This document shows, in pieces, positions 19,765-29,181 of a stretch of 53,969 bases of DNA. Numbering within the stretch: the first letter of the stretch is position 1; each line of letters begins with the position of its first letter. Made by a program: the position numbers and the translations under genes. The notes beneath the pieces are model-generated. The model had not been told where the DNA came from. It made no database searches and saw only the letters and a list, made by a program, of their open reading frames with translations. The stretch covers positions 1 to 53,969 of the forward strand of contig DATLYH010000133.1 in assembly GCA_035575035.1 (NCBI GenBank), given 5' to 3'. Origin of the DNA: DATLYH01 sp035575035 (lineage in GTDB: Bacteria; Planctomycetota; Planctomycetia; Gemmatales; Gemmataceae).

Positions 19765-21876
19765 TCAAACGGTCTCGGCCGTCACTTCCACCAGATTGTC
19801 GAAGAAGGTCGCGCCGGCGCCGAGGTCGGTCAGGCGGCTGCTGGTCGTGGCGTTGCAGTTAACGCCGTCGGCGGTGTACTTGTTCCACCAGATGCCCTGC
19901 GTCACCACCACGCCCGGCCTTACCGACTCGCCGACGACCGCCTTCGCCCGGAAGCTGCCGCGGTCGTTGTAGACGCGCACCGGCTGTCCGTCGCGGATGC
20001 CACGTGCCGCCGCATCCTGCGGGTGGATCTCGACCGTCGGCTCGCCCGCTGCTCGGCGGAGTGCCTCGATATTGACAAACGTCGAGTTCAAAAACGACGG
20101 CGCCGGCGGGCTGACCAGCTGGAGCGGGAAGCGGGCGGCCAGGTCGGGGCGGGTCTGCGGGTCCTCGTAAGGCGGCGTGTAGGTCGGCAGCGGATCGAGG
20201 CCCTGCCGCGCCAGCCGCTCGCTGTACAGTTCACACTTCCCCGACGGCGTCGGGAAACCGCCCTCTGCAAATGGGGCGTAATCCCGTGGCAGGTTGAGCC
20301 GCACCGGCCCCTCGCGGCGCAGGCGCTCCAGATTGATGCCGTCGAAGGCCCGCGGCGACGGGATGCCGGTCGGCGACGGGTCGGGCCGCAGCGCCTCAGC
20401 GGCCAGCTCCTCGTCACTTATCTCAAATAACTCCGGCTCGAAACCCAGGCGGCGGGCTAGCAGCCGGAAGACCTCGTTGTTCGACTTCGCCTCGCCCAGC
20501 GGGGCGATGGCCGGCTCACTGACTTGCACGTACAGGTGGCCGTAGCTGCCGTGGATGTCGAAGTGCTCCAGCTGCGTCGTCGCCGGTAACACAATGTCGG
20601 CGTAATCGACCGTGTCGGTTGGGAACTGCTCATGGACGACGGTGAACAGGTCCTCGCGGCGAAGGCCCTGTAACACCCGGCCCTGGTCGGGGCAGACGGC
20701 GGCGGGGTTGGCGTTGTAGACGTACAGGGCCCACACCGGCGGCGGGGGCAGCTCCCCATTCAGCGCCTCGGCCAGCTGGACCATGTTGATGGTCCGCGTT
20801 CCCGGCGGGATCAGGTCAGGGCGTTCCAGCCGGGCGGAGTTGAACGGATAAAGTTTGCTGGTGCTCAGCAGCGCCCCGCCGCCCGGCCAGCGCCAGGCGC
20901 CGATAATCGCCGGCAGACAGGTGATGGTCCGCACCGCCATCCCGCCGCCGCCGTGCCGCTGCAAGCCGTAGTTCAGCCGGATCAGCGCCGGCCGGATGGT
21001 CGCATATTCGTGGGCCAGCCGTTCGATGTCGGCCACGGCCAGGCCGGTGATCGCGGCCACCTTCGCGGGCGGATACTCCTTCAGGGCCCGCTCGCGGAGC
21101 AGCTCGGCGCCGAGGCAGTAGCGGTTGAGGTAATCGTCATCTTGTAAGCCGTCGCGCCAGATGACGTGCATCAGGCCCAGGGCCAGGGCCGCGTCGGTGC
21201 CGGGGCGGATCGGCAGCCACCAATCGCTGCGGGCGGCCGTCTTGCTGCGGTATGGGTCGATGGTGACGATGCGGGCGCCGGCCTTGCGGGCCTGATGCAT
21301 CAGCGCCCATAGATGCATGTTGGTGACGCTGGTGTTCGAGCCCCAGTTGAGGAGGTAGCGCGAATGGACCACCGCCTCGGGGTCGATGGCGGCCCGGGTG
21401 CCCAGGGTGATGTCGCAGCCGGCCGCCCCCGCCGTGGCGCAGATGGTCCGGTCCAGAAGCGACGCCCCCAGGCGGTGGAAGAAGCGGCGGTCGAGGCTGC
21501 TCCCCTGCAATTTGCCCATCGTCCCGGCGTAACTGTACGGCAGGATGGCCTGCGGCCCGTCCGGCGATGCAGCGATGGCGGCAAAGCGGTCGGCGATGGT
21601 GGCAATTGCTTCATCCCAGGTGATGCGTTGGAAGCGCCCCTGTCCCTTGGGGCCGACGCGCTTCATCGGCCAGCGCAGCCGCTCGGGATGGTAGACCCGC
21701 TCCAGGTAGCGGGCCACCTTCGGGCACAGGAAGCCGCGGGTGAACGGATGATCGCGGTCGCCGCGCAGGTCGATGGCCCGGCCATCCTGGACCGTGACCA
21801 CCATGCCGCAGGTATCGGGACAGTCATGCGGGCAGACCGCCCGGATAGTCCTGACGCCGCCCTTGCCGCTGCTCAT
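19765..21876 (-). CDS. molybdopterin-dependent oxidoreductase (DMSO reductase superfamily)
   Basis: A 703-residue protein. An N-terminal [4Fe-4S] site is formed by Cys 15, 19, 23 and 51 (CPHDCPDTCG ... GFLCPK). The molybdopterin-guanine dinucleotide folds follow, with WGSNTSVTN and IVTIDPYRSKTAARSDWWLPIRPGTDAALALG. Cys 146 in TICATAGAAG is the likely metal ligand. The C-terminal domain ends LTDLGAGATFFDNLVEV. No Tat signal is visible, so it is probably cytoplasmic. The substrate cannot be told from sequence. GGAGGA lies 9 bases before the ATG at 21876, so I reject the GTG three codons earlier. No partner subunit is encoded nearby. Confidence 0.88.
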   Translation of the reverse strand: MSSGKGGVRTIRAVCPHDCPDTCGMVVTVQDGRAIDLRGDRDHPFTRGFLCPKVARYLERVYHPERLRWPMKRVGPKGQGRFQRITWDEAIATIADRFAAIAASPDGPQAILPYSYAGTMGKLQGSSLDRRFFHRLGASLLDRTICATAGAAGCDITLGTRAAIDPEAVVHSRYLLNWGSNTSVTNMHLWALMHQARKAGARIVTIDPYRSKTAARSDWWLPIRPGTDAALALGLMHVIWRDGLQDDDYLNRYCLGAELLRERALKEYPPAKVAAITGLAVADIERLAHEYATIRPALIRLNYGLQRHGGGGMAVRTITCLPAIIGAWRWPGGGALLSTSKLYPFNSARLERPDLIPPGTRTINMVQLAEALNGELPPPPVWALYVYNANPAAVCPDQGRVLQGLRREDLFTVVHEQFPTDTVDYADIVLPATTQLEHFDIHGSYGHLYVQVSEPAIAPLGEAKSNNEVFRLLARRLGFEPELFEISDEELAAEALRPDPSPTGIPSPRAFDGINLERLRREGPVRLNLPRDYAPFAEGGFPTPSGKCELYSERLARQGLDPLPTYTPPYEDPQTRPDLAARFPLQLVSPPAPSFLNSTFVNIEALRRAAGEPTVEIHPQDAAARGIRDGQPVRVYNDRGSFRAKAVVGESVRPGVVVTQGIWWNKYTADGVNCNATTSSRLTDLGAGATFFDNLVEVTAETV

Positions 21877-21967
21877 CGCCGGCACTCCTCCGTCGCCGTT
21901 TTTCCCTTGTCCCGTTCGTACTCGATTCTTGCACTAAAAGAATATATCCGCTCGTGCCTGAGAAGAC

Positions 21968-21992
21968 GACGGCCAATCGTCGGTTGGCCGTC
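21968..21992. promoter_or_regulatory. hairpin upstream of the molybdoenzyme gene
   Basis: gacggccaa (21968-21976) pairs perfectly with ttggccgtc (21984-21992) around a 7-base loop. It lies 92 bases upstream of the molybdopterin oxidoreductase start, within the 392-base gap between that gene and the divergent kinase. The rest of the gap is unremarkable apart from the kinase promoter. It could be an operator or leader hairpin. Confidence 0.35.
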
Positions 21993-22132
21993 GGGTGTGG
22001 TCTTCCCTTGGTGAGTAAAAGTAGGTAGAAATATTCATCCGAACCCCTTGCAACGTGGACGGCGGAATGGCAGACTCTACCGGTCTGGATCGGCCGTTTC
22101 ATTTCCGGGCGGGACGGGATTGCAGGTTTTGC

Positions 22133-22160
22133 CTGACATTCGGCGCCGGAAGGCTATACT
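22133..22160 (+). promoter_or_regulatory. sigma70-like promoter of the kinase gene
   Basis: CTGACA (22133-22138) and TATACT (22155-22160) are separated by 16 bases; each matches the housekeeping consensus at 5 of 6 positions. The start codon lies 108 bases downstream, leaving a leader that contains the small palindrome aactatagtt near 22195. Confidence 0.45.
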
Positions 22161-22268
22161 AGGAATAGTTCGCCCGCTCTCTTTTCCGGACCGGAACTAT
22201 AGTTAAGGTAGACTGGTAGCGGAGCGGCTGCGGCACGGGGTGCCGTCGCTTCGGTGAAAGGCTGGCTG

Positions 22269-24566
22269 ATGCCCGCACCGACGACCATTAATGAATTTCT
22301 GGACCTGGTACGTAAGAGCGGCGTCTTGGATGACAAGAAGCTCGACGCTTACTTGGACAAACTCCGCGCTGCTTCTGCCGTGCCTAGCGAGCCGGCTCAG
22401 TTGGCCAGCCTCCTGGTGCGTGACGGCCTGCTGACCAACTTCCAGGCGGAACAGTTCTTGCTCGGCAAGTGGCGCCGCTTCACCATCGGCAAGTACAAGG
22501 TGCTGGAACGGCTTGGCGCCGGCGGCATGGGGAGCGTCTATCTGTGCGAGCACAAGTTGATGCGTCGCCGCGTCGCCGTCAAGGTCCTGCCGACCGCCAA
22601 GGCCGACGACCCCTCGTCGCTGGAGCGTTTCTACCGCGAGGCCCGCTGCGTCGCCGCTCTGGACCATCCTAACATCGTCCGCGCCTACGACATTGACCAG
22701 GACGACAAGCTGCATTTCTTGGTCATGGAGTACGTGGACGGCGCCAGCCTGCAAGAGATCGTCAAGCGGAGCGGCCCAATGGACGTTTTGCGGGCCTGCC
22801 ACTACATCCGCCAGGCAGCGGTCGGCTTGCAGCACGCCCACGAGACGGCCGGGCTCGTTCACCGCGACATCAAGCCAGGCAACATCCTGGTGGACCGCAA
22901 CGGCATCGTCAAGGTTCTGGACATGGGCCTGGCCCGCTTCTTCCACGACGAGGAAGACATCCTCACCAAGAAGTATGACGAAAACGTCCTGGGCACGGCC
23001 GACTACCTGGCCCCCGAGCAAGCCCTGGACAGCCACGGTGTGGACATCCGGGCCGACATCTACAGTCTAGGGGCGACCTTCTACTTCCTGCTGACCGGTC
23101 GGACGCCGTTCACCGAGGGGACGGTAGCCCAGAAGTTGATCTGGCACCAGACCCGGCAGCCCAAGCCGATCCGCTCGATCCGGCCGGAGGTTCCCGAAGG
23201 GGTCGTGGCCATTGTGGAGAAGATGATGGCCAAGGACCCCAACCAGCGCTACCAGACGCCGCTGGAGGTAGTCGAGGCCCTGACCCCGTGGACCCAGACG
23301 CCCATCCCGCCGCCGCCGGAGTCGGAGATGCCCCGGCTCAGCCTGGCGGCGATGGGCGGCGTAGCGGAGCAAACCCCGCCGGCAAGCGGGCCAGCGGCGC
23401 CGGGACCGGCCTCCCCTGCACCGCGCAAGTCCTGGTCGCCTCCACCTGGGGGCTCGGGCGCGCGGCCGCTCACCGACCCGACCACGAAGCGGACGGGCTC
23501 GCCCGGGCCAACAGGTCAGCCGCCGCGTGAGCCGCGCGCCCTGGCGGCCGTGGTGCCGGCTTCTCCGGTCACGCCACGCGCTCAGCCTGTTGGGAGCACC
23601 CAGGTGACGCTGGAGCCGACCAGCGATGCTAAGGTAGTAGCAGCGCCGGCCGTCGAGCCGGTCCCCGCCGAAGAGAGCATCCCCTGGGATCAGCTTGCTC
23701 CCGACACCGATGACCTGTCCGCTCGGGCCGATACCGCTGCCCGGCCATCCGACCGACCCGCCGTCTCACGCCCGTGGCCCAACCTTCTGCCCATTGAGGG
23801 CCAGGATCCCCGGCGGTTGTGGTGGGTGGCGGCGCTGGCGGCAATACTTCTGCTTGCCCTGGGCGGCCTGCTCTGGTGGCTGATCGCCGGCAGTTCCACC
23901 CCATCGACCGAAGCGACCGCCTCCGCGGCCTCCCAGCGCCCGGTCCTGAAGGTAAGTCAGTCGGCCCGCGACGGCTATCGCACCGTGGCCGAGGCCCTCC
24001 GTAAGGCCCGGGCCGGCGACCGCATCGTCATCCACGACCCGACCATCCGGGAGGCGCTCTCCGTGGACGGCCGGATCTGGAAAGTGCCCCGCGACGTTAC
24101 TGTGGAGCCGGCCGAGGACCTCAAGGAACCGGTCCGCTGGCTGCTGCCCGAGAAGGCAAGGGCCGACCAGATCGTCGTCCTGAGCAACCTGGAAGGCTTT
24201 ACCTTGAAGGGGATCACGTTTGACGGCGAGCAGCGCGTGCAGGACGCGGTGCTGCTGACCGGTCATTGTCCGGGCCTGACCCTGGAAGACGTGTCGGCCC
24301 AGGGCTGCAAGCGGTCGGGATTGATGATCTGCAACTGCATGGGCGCCAGCGGTCGGCCGGTGTCGGTGGTACGGCTGAAGGCCGTCACCGCCCGCGACGG
24401 GGAGGCCGCCGTCGCCATCCAGCTCAACCCCGACGTCCGCGACCCGGCAATCAATCAGTACATCACCTTCCGCGACTGCCGCCACGAGGGACCGTCCAAG
24501 GCCCCGCTCAAATTCAACCCCACCGACATCAAGGACGTGGACCTGGCCGGCTGGTACGGCCGTTAG
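22269..24566 (+). CDS. transmembrane Ser/Thr protein kinase with C-terminal extracytoplasmic domain
   Basis: A 765-residue protein. Residues 1-70 are a helical region common in planctomycete kinases (INEFLDLVRKSGVLDDKKL, ending LTNFQAEQFLLGKW). The kinase domain spans about 75-345: LGAGGMGSVY, ATP lysine K105, HRDIKPGN with catalytic D200, then DMG at 218-220 in place of DFG, and GTADYLAPEQ. A Pro-rich linker (about 350-510) leads to one TM helix (about 518-541). The outer part (about 550-765) has repeated strand patterns (FTLKGITFDGEQ, LTLEDVSAQG) like a right-handed beta-helix. It probably senses something outside the membrane. I chose the ATG at 22269. Confidence 0.92.
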   Translation: MPAPTTINEFLDLVRKSGVLDDKKLDAYLDKLRAASAVPSEPAQLASLLVRDGLLTNFQAEQFLLGKWRRFTIGKYKVLERLGAGGMGSVYLCEHKLMRRRVAVKVLPTAKADDPSSLERFYREARCVAALDHPNIVRAYDIDQDDKLHFLVMEYVDGASLQEIVKRSGPMDVLRACHYIRQAAVGLQHAHETAGLVHRDIKPGNILVDRNGIVKVLDMGLARFFHDEEDILTKKYDENVLGTADYLAPEQALDSHGVDIRADIYSLGATFYFLLTGRTPFTEGTVAQKLIWHQTRQPKPIRSIRPEVPEGVVAIVEKMMAKDPNQRYQTPLEVVEALTPWTQTPIPPPPESEMPRLSLAAMGGVAEQTPPASGPAAPGPASPAPRKSWSPPPGGSGARPLTDPTTKRTGSPGPTGQPPREPRALAAVVPASPVTPRAQPVGSTQVTLEPTSDAKVVAAPAVEPVPAEESIPWDQLAPDTDDLSARADTAARPSDRPAVSRPWPNLLPIEGQDPRRLWWVAALAAILLLALGGLLWWLIAGSSTPSTEATASAASQRPVLKVSQSARDGYRTVAEALRKARAGDRIVIHDPTIREALSVDGRIWKVPRDVTVEPAEDLKEPVRWLLPEKARADQIVVLSNLEGFTLKGITFDGEQRVQDAVLLTGHCPGLTLEDVSAQGCKRSGLMICNCMGASGRPVSVVRLKAVTARDGEAAVAIQLNPDVRDPAINQYITFRDCRHEGPSKAPLKFNPTDIKDVDLAGWYGR

Positions 24567-24589
24567 GCCCGCGGACGCCGGTTCAGTCC

Positions 24590-24880
24590 ACCCCCTCACC
24601 CCTTACCCCTCTCCCCCTTCGAGGGGGAGAGGGGATAAGTTCTTCTCCTCTCTCCCTCGGAAGGGGAGAGGGGGATAAGTTCTTCTCCTCTCTCTCGCGA
24701 GCTACAAGGCGCTGGCGCACGCCGACACCAGCGCAGCGAGAGGGGATAAGTTCTTCTCCTCTCTCCCTCGGAGGGGGAAAGGGGGGGTAAGTTCTTCTCC
24801 TCTCTCTCGCGGGGGGAGGGGGGATATGTCCTTCTCCCCCTCTCCCCCGCGGGGGAGAGGGGTGGGGGTGAGGGGGCGGG
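24590..24880. repeat. cluster of GC-rich palindromes with a tandem core
   Basis: The gap between the kinase and the GH13 gene (24567-25069) is mostly repeat. ataagttcttctcctctctc (one copy begins gtaag) occurs four times near 24635, 24675, 24746 and 24788, each joined to C-rich and G-rich arms such as cccctctcccccttcgag and ggggagagggg. Outer arms (ccccctcacccctt near 24593 and its mirror near 24860-24880) bracket the whole block. One unit holds an extra insert (gctacaaggcgctggcgcac..). The units vary in length and have no unique spacers, so it is not a CRISPR array. Confidence 0.85.
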
Positions 24881-25069
24881 CGGCTAAACGACAACTGCTC
24901 ACCCATCTTCTGCACCAGGGGACGGACCCCGGGGCGGTGAATATGTATAACCGACTTCATGGACCGGATGGAGACTTCGGACAATCAACCTCCTGCGGTC
25001 ATACTCCTGGATTACTTGGATGTACCCCCGGTGCCGGAGCGTCGATGCCGGGGGAGAGGAGCTTATTCC

Positions 25070-28000
25070 ATGTCGAAACCGCAGATGGCACGGATGGAAT
25101 TCCATGTGTCCCGCGAGGCCCGGGACCGCTACCAGTTCGAGGAGAACCTGTTCGCGCTTGACGGCCAGGTCCTCATCGCCAACTTCCACGCCGCCCGCGT
25201 CTTCGCCCAGCGGATGAACGACCGGCGCGACCTGATCCGTTTCCCCGAGCAGACCGTCAAGGCCGGGCACATCAACGCTATGGGCCTGATTGACGAGATC
25301 CTTCATTTCGTCGTCGGCCTGTACCGCCAACAGAAAAACCCCGCGGTCATGGCCCAGGCGCTGGACTGGTTGGGAGGCCGGTATGGTCCGGCGGCCGTCG
25401 ATCAGGCCCTGCGCCGCTTCGTGGACCGATTTCCTCCCGTGGCCGTCTACAAGGGGGAGATTGACCCAGTCTCCTACCTGGAAGGGGCCACCGGTGGGGT
25501 ACCTCACCGTCAACTGGTGCTGGAAGAAATGCTCCTGCTCTGGCTGGCGAACGTCAACCCCGCCTTTGCACCGTTCCTGGAGTTGTTCGACGATACGGCT
25601 CTGGAGAAGGAGACGGTCTACCGGGAAGTGGTGGCCGGCCTGCACGAGTTCTTCGCCGACCAACCCGTCTTTGGGCCGGACAATCAGAACCTGGTGGACA
25701 TGCTCCGCAGCCCTGCGGTGGCCGTGCCGCATTCCTTGAGCGGCCAGCTCGCCTACATCCTCGACCGCTGGGGCCACCTGCTCGGCAGGTATCTGTACCG
25801 GCTGTTAGGCGGCCTCGACCTAATGAAGGAAGAAGAGAAGGGGGCGTTCGGCGGCGTCGGCGGCGCTGGCGGACCCGGCACCGCCCAGGTCTACCAGTTC
25901 AAGGGACAGGAGCTGGAGCCGGAACGCTTCAGCCCCGACCGCGACTGGATGCCCCGGCTGGTGCTGTTGGCCAAGAATGCCTACGTCTGGCTGGACCAGC
26001 TGAGCCGCAAGTACCGCCGGCCGATCCGCTACCTGAGTGATGTCCCGGACGAGGAACTTGACACCCTGGCGCGCTGGGGCTTCTCGGGATTGTGGCTGAT
26101 CGGCCTCTGGGAGCGGAGCCGGGCATCGCAGAAGATCAAGCAACTCTGCGGCAACCCTGACGCAGTGGCCTCGGCCTACTCGCTGTATGACTACCAAATC
26201 GCCGCCGACCTGGGAGGCGAAGCGGCTCTGCACAATCTCAAGGAGCGGGCCTGGCGGCGCGGCATTCGCCTGGCCAGTGACATGGTCCCCAACCACATGG
26301 GGATCGACTCCCGCTGGGTGATCGAACATCCCGACTGGTTCATCTCCCTCGACCACAGCCCCTTCCCTTCGTACCGCTTCAGCGGGCCGGACCTCTCCAC
26401 GGATGACCGTGTCAGTATCTTCCTGGAAGACCACTATTACACCCGCACCGATGCGGCGGTGGTCTTCAAGCGCGTAGACCGGCGGACAGGCGAAGTGCGC
26501 TACATCTATCACGGCAACGACGGCACCAGCATGCCCTGGAACGACACGGCCCAGCTCAACTTCCTCAACCCCCAGGTGCGTGAGGCGGTCATCCAGACCA
26601 TCCTCCACGTAGCCCGGCAATTTCCCATCATCCGCTTCGACGCCGCCATGACCCTGGCCAAGAAGCACTACCAGCGGCTGTGGTTCCCTGAGCCCGGCAC
26701 CGGCGGGGCCATCCCTTCCCGCGCCGAGTACGGCCTGAGCAAGGAGGAGTTCGATGCCCGCATGCCCCAGGAGTTCTGGCGCGAGGTGGTAGACCGCGTT
26801 GCTCAGGAGGTGCCGGATACCCTTCTATTGGCCGAGGCCTTCTGGCTGATGGAGGGCTACTTCGTTCGTACCCTCGGCATGCACCGGGTCTACAACAGCG
26901 CGTTCATGAACATGCTCAAGAACGAGGAGAACGCCAACTATCGCAGCGTCATGAAGAACACGCTCGAGTTCAACCCGGAGGTCTTGAAGCGGTTCGTGAA
27001 CTTTATGAACAATCCGGACGAGGAAACGGCGGTGGCCCAGTTCGGCAAGGGGGACAAGTACTTCGGCGTCTGCACCATGATGGCGACGCTGCCGGGACTG
27101 CCGATGTTCGGCCACGGCCAGGTCGAGGGCTTCACCGAGAAGTACGGCATGGAGTACCGTCGCGCTTACTGGGACGAACGGCCCGACGACGAGTTGGTGC
27201 GGCGGCACGAGCGCGAAATCTTCCCGCTGCTCCGCCGCCGGCAACTCTTCGCCGAGGTGGAGCACTTCTACCTTTATGACCTGTTCACTCCGGAAGGGCA
27301 CGTCAACGAGGATGTCTTCGCCTACTCCAACCGCGCCGGCGAGGAGCGGGTGCTGGTGGTCTATCACAACAAGTATGCCACCGCCCGGGGCTGGGTCCGC
27401 ACCACGGTCGGCTACGCCGGGAAGACCGGCCGGGGAGACGAGCGCGTGCTGATGCGGAAGGACCTGGGGACGGCCCTGGGACTACACCCGGCCGAGGACC
27501 ACTTCTGCATCTTCCGGGACCACGTGACCGGCCTGGAATACATCCGGAACAACAAGGAGCTGTGCGACAAGGGACTGTACCTGGAGCTGAACGCCTACCA
27601 GTATCATGTCTTCCTCGACTTCCGCCAGGTGCGGGACAATGAGTGGCACCAGTACGCCCACCTGACCGCTTATCTGGCCGGGCGCGGCGTGCCGAGCATC
27701 GACGAGGCGCTGCGGGAAGTTTTCCTCCGACCGCTGCACTATCCCTTCGAGGAACTGGTCAACGCCGGCAGCCTCCGACAGCTTTGCGATGCCCGCGTCA
27801 CCGATCCCGAGGCGGTTCCGGAGAAGGCAGTTCTGGATCGGGTAGAGCAGCAGATGGTGCAGATGCTCCGCGCCATCAAACACCTCAGCCCCTCACCCAC
27901 CCCTCTTCCCAGAGGGATGGGTGAGGGGGGCGACGAAACAGCCCTGGCCGGGGAGGTCCGGCGGCGGCTGGCAGCCACCCTGCAACTGCCCATCCTGGAG

Positions 28001-28630
28001 GGTCGGTATGTCGGCCTGGCGTCGCCGGATTATCGCCCGGCTGTCGCCTACCTGAAGGCCAACCTGAGCGACGAGCCGCAGTTCTGGGCTTGCCTGTTCG
28101 GCTGGGTCTTTATCCATCCGCTGGGGTGGATTGTGACGGAGGCGGACGCTCCCCGACGGGCCCGGAGCTGGATGGACGAATGGTTGCTGGGCCGGATCGT
28201 CGCCGGCGCCTTGCGCGACCTGGGAATGAGCGACGAGGCGGCCGGGCGAGCGGTCAAGTTGATCGGGCTGCTCACCAGCCACCAGCGCTGGTTCGAGGCC
28301 GAGGCCACCGGCGAATTGCGGGCCTACCGGCTGGTAGAGTCGTTGCTGAAGGACAGCGACGCGCAGCAGTTTTTGGGAGTCAATCGTTACCAAGATATCC
28401 TATGGTTTAATGGGGAGGCATTCGAGGAGCTGCTGGGCTGGCTGTTCGTGACGGCTGTGGTCCAGGATACCGCGGACCCGGGCCGGCCGGCGGCCGACGT
28501 GGCGGAGGCGATCCGGGAGCAGTACGGCATCATCGAGGATCTGCGCCGCGCCGGGCGAGAGGCCGCACACCAGGTGGAGAAACTGCTGGAAGCGGCCAAG
28601 GACCTGGGCGCTGTCCCGACCGCTGAATGA
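25070..28630 (+). CDS. large GH13-type alpha-glucan enzyme
   Basis: A 1186-residue protein with no signal peptide. The first ~300 residues and last ~330 are helical regions I do not recognise. The centre (about 320-800) is a GH13 (alpha-amylase family) barrel: region I DMVPNHMG, region II IIRFDAAM with nucleophile D524, region III LLAEAFW with acid/base E589, and region IV FMNNPDE with D650. The usual Asn-His-Asp of region IV reads N-P-D here. This supports action on alpha-glucans such as glycogen or maltodextrin; the specific reaction is not clear. Residues about 940-954 are encoded by a palindromic repeat. GAGAGGAG precedes the ATG. Confidence 0.85.
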   Translation: MSKPQMARMEFHVSREARDRYQFEENLFALDGQVLIANFHAARVFAQRMNDRRDLIRFPEQTVKAGHINAMGLIDEILHFVVGLYRQQKNPAVMAQALDWLGGRYGPAAVDQALRRFVDRFPPVAVYKGEIDPVSYLEGATGGVPHRQLVLEEMLLLWLANVNPAFAPFLELFDDTALEKETVYREVVAGLHEFFADQPVFGPDNQNLVDMLRSPAVAVPHSLSGQLAYILDRWGHLLGRYLYRLLGGLDLMKEEEKGAFGGVGGAGGPGTAQVYQFKGQELEPERFSPDRDWMPRLVLLAKNAYVWLDQLSRKYRRPIRYLSDVPDEELDTLARWGFSGLWLIGLWERSRASQKIKQLCGNPDAVASAYSLYDYQIAADLGGEAALHNLKERAWRRGIRLASDMVPNHMGIDSRWVIEHPDWFISLDHSPFPSYRFSGPDLSTDDRVSIFLEDHYYTRTDAAVVFKRVDRRTGEVRYIYHGNDGTSMPWNDTAQLNFLNPQVREAVIQTILHVARQFPIIRFDAAMTLAKKHYQRLWFPEPGTGGAIPSRAEYGLSKEEFDARMPQEFWREVVDRVAQEVPDTLLLAEAFWLMEGYFVRTLGMHRVYNSAFMNMLKNEENANYRSVMKNTLEFNPEVLKRFVNFMNNPDEETAVAQFGKGDKYFGVCTMMATLPGLPMFGHGQVEGFTEKYGMEYRRAYWDERPDDELVRRHEREIFPLLRRRQLFAEVEHFYLYDLFTPEGHVNEDVFAYSNRAGEERVLVVYHNKYATARGWVRTTVGYAGKTGRGDERVLMRKDLGTALGLHPAEDHFCIFRDHVTGLEYIRNNKELCDKGLYLELNAYQYHVFLDFRQVRDNEWHQYAHLTAYLAGRGVPSIDEALREVFLRPLHYPFEELVNAGSLRQLCDARVTDPEAVPEKAVLDRVEQQMVQMLRAIKHLSPSPTPLPRGMGEGGDETALAGEVRRRLAATLQLPILEGRYVGLASPDYRPAVAYLKANLSDEPQFWACLFGWVFIHPLGWIVTEADAPRRARSWMDEWLLGRIVAGALRDLGMSDEAAGRAVKLIGLLTSHQRWFEAEATGELRAYRLVESLLKDSDAQQFLGVNRYQDILWFNGEAFEELLGWLFVTAVVQDTADPGRPAADVAEAIREQYGIIEDLRRAGREAAHQVEKLLEAAKDLGAVPTAE
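27889..27928. repeat. palindromic repeat inside the GH13 gene
   Basis: cccctcaccca (27889-27899) pairs with tgggtgagggg (27918-27928), and ccctct with agaggg inside, around a tccc loop. The coding result is LSPSPTPLPRGMGEGG in frame, in a C-terminal helical part of the protein. The arms resemble the cccctcaccc/gggtgagggg ends of the block at 24590-24880 and the copy at 49097-49155. Confidence 0.85.
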
Positions 28631-28640
28631 CCTCTGCCTT

Positions 28641-29108
28641 TCAGGACTTCTTGAAGTGGCCCACTACTTCCAGCCGGTGGCCGGTGACCTGGAAGCCGGC
28701 CCGGCGCAGGGTTTCCAGCAGGGTCGGGTCGAGCTTGTTGATCAACTCAGGGTCGTAGGGGATGGGCAGGTCGCGGACCTGACCGGTCTCGAGACAGTGA
28801 AGGTGATAGTGGGCCTCGGTCCGGCAGTCGTAGCGGGCGGGGCCGTCGATGTCGGCCAGCTTGGCCACCAGCCCAGCGTCCACCAGCGCCTCCAGCGCCT
28901 TGTAGACGGTGGCCAGGCTGATATTCGGGATTTGCCGCCGCACCGCCCGGTAGACCTGCTCCGCGGTCGGATGACAATCCACAGACGTTAGGTAGGCATA
29001 GACCGCCTCCCGCTGGCGCGTGCAGCGCCAGCCGGCTTTCTCCAGGGATCGGCGCAAGTCGGCTTCCCTGGTATGAGGACTCGATGCGTCGTGGCGGCTT
29101 TGCCTCAT
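28641..29108 (-). CDS. Fur-family transcriptional regulator
   Basis: A 155-residue protein with the Fur layout. The winged helix spans about 15-95 (TRQREAVYAYLTSVDCHPTAEQVYRAV and the recognition helix ISLATVYKALEALVDAGLV). The dimer and metal part follows (ARYDCRTEAHYHLHCLETGQVRDL). The C-terminal CxxC zinc pairs common in Fur and PerR are absent; only C in HCLETG remains, so the structural zinc site is likely different. Fur proteins repress genes when bound to iron, zinc or peroxide-sensing metal. The metal is unknown. It converges on the GH13 gene, ending 10 bases from it. Confidence 0.9.
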   Translation of the reverse strand: MRQSRHDASSPHTREADLRRSLEKAGWRCTRQREAVYAYLTSVDCHPTAEQVYRAVRRQIPNISLATVYKALEALVDAGLVAKLADIDGPARYDCRTEAHYHLHCLETGQVRDLPIPYDPELINKLDPTLLETLRRAGFQVTGHRLEVVGHFKKS

Positions 29109-29181
29109 GGTAGTATCAATCTAGATGACGTACCTGAGGGCGGCAAGCGGCACCGCGAGCCGAGCCATCGGCCGACAGCCG

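Noticed and set aside
24590..24880. CRISPR-like look of the tandem words
   Set aside because: Units differ in length, the pieces between repeats are themselves palindromic arms rather than unique spacers, and no cas gene is nearby.
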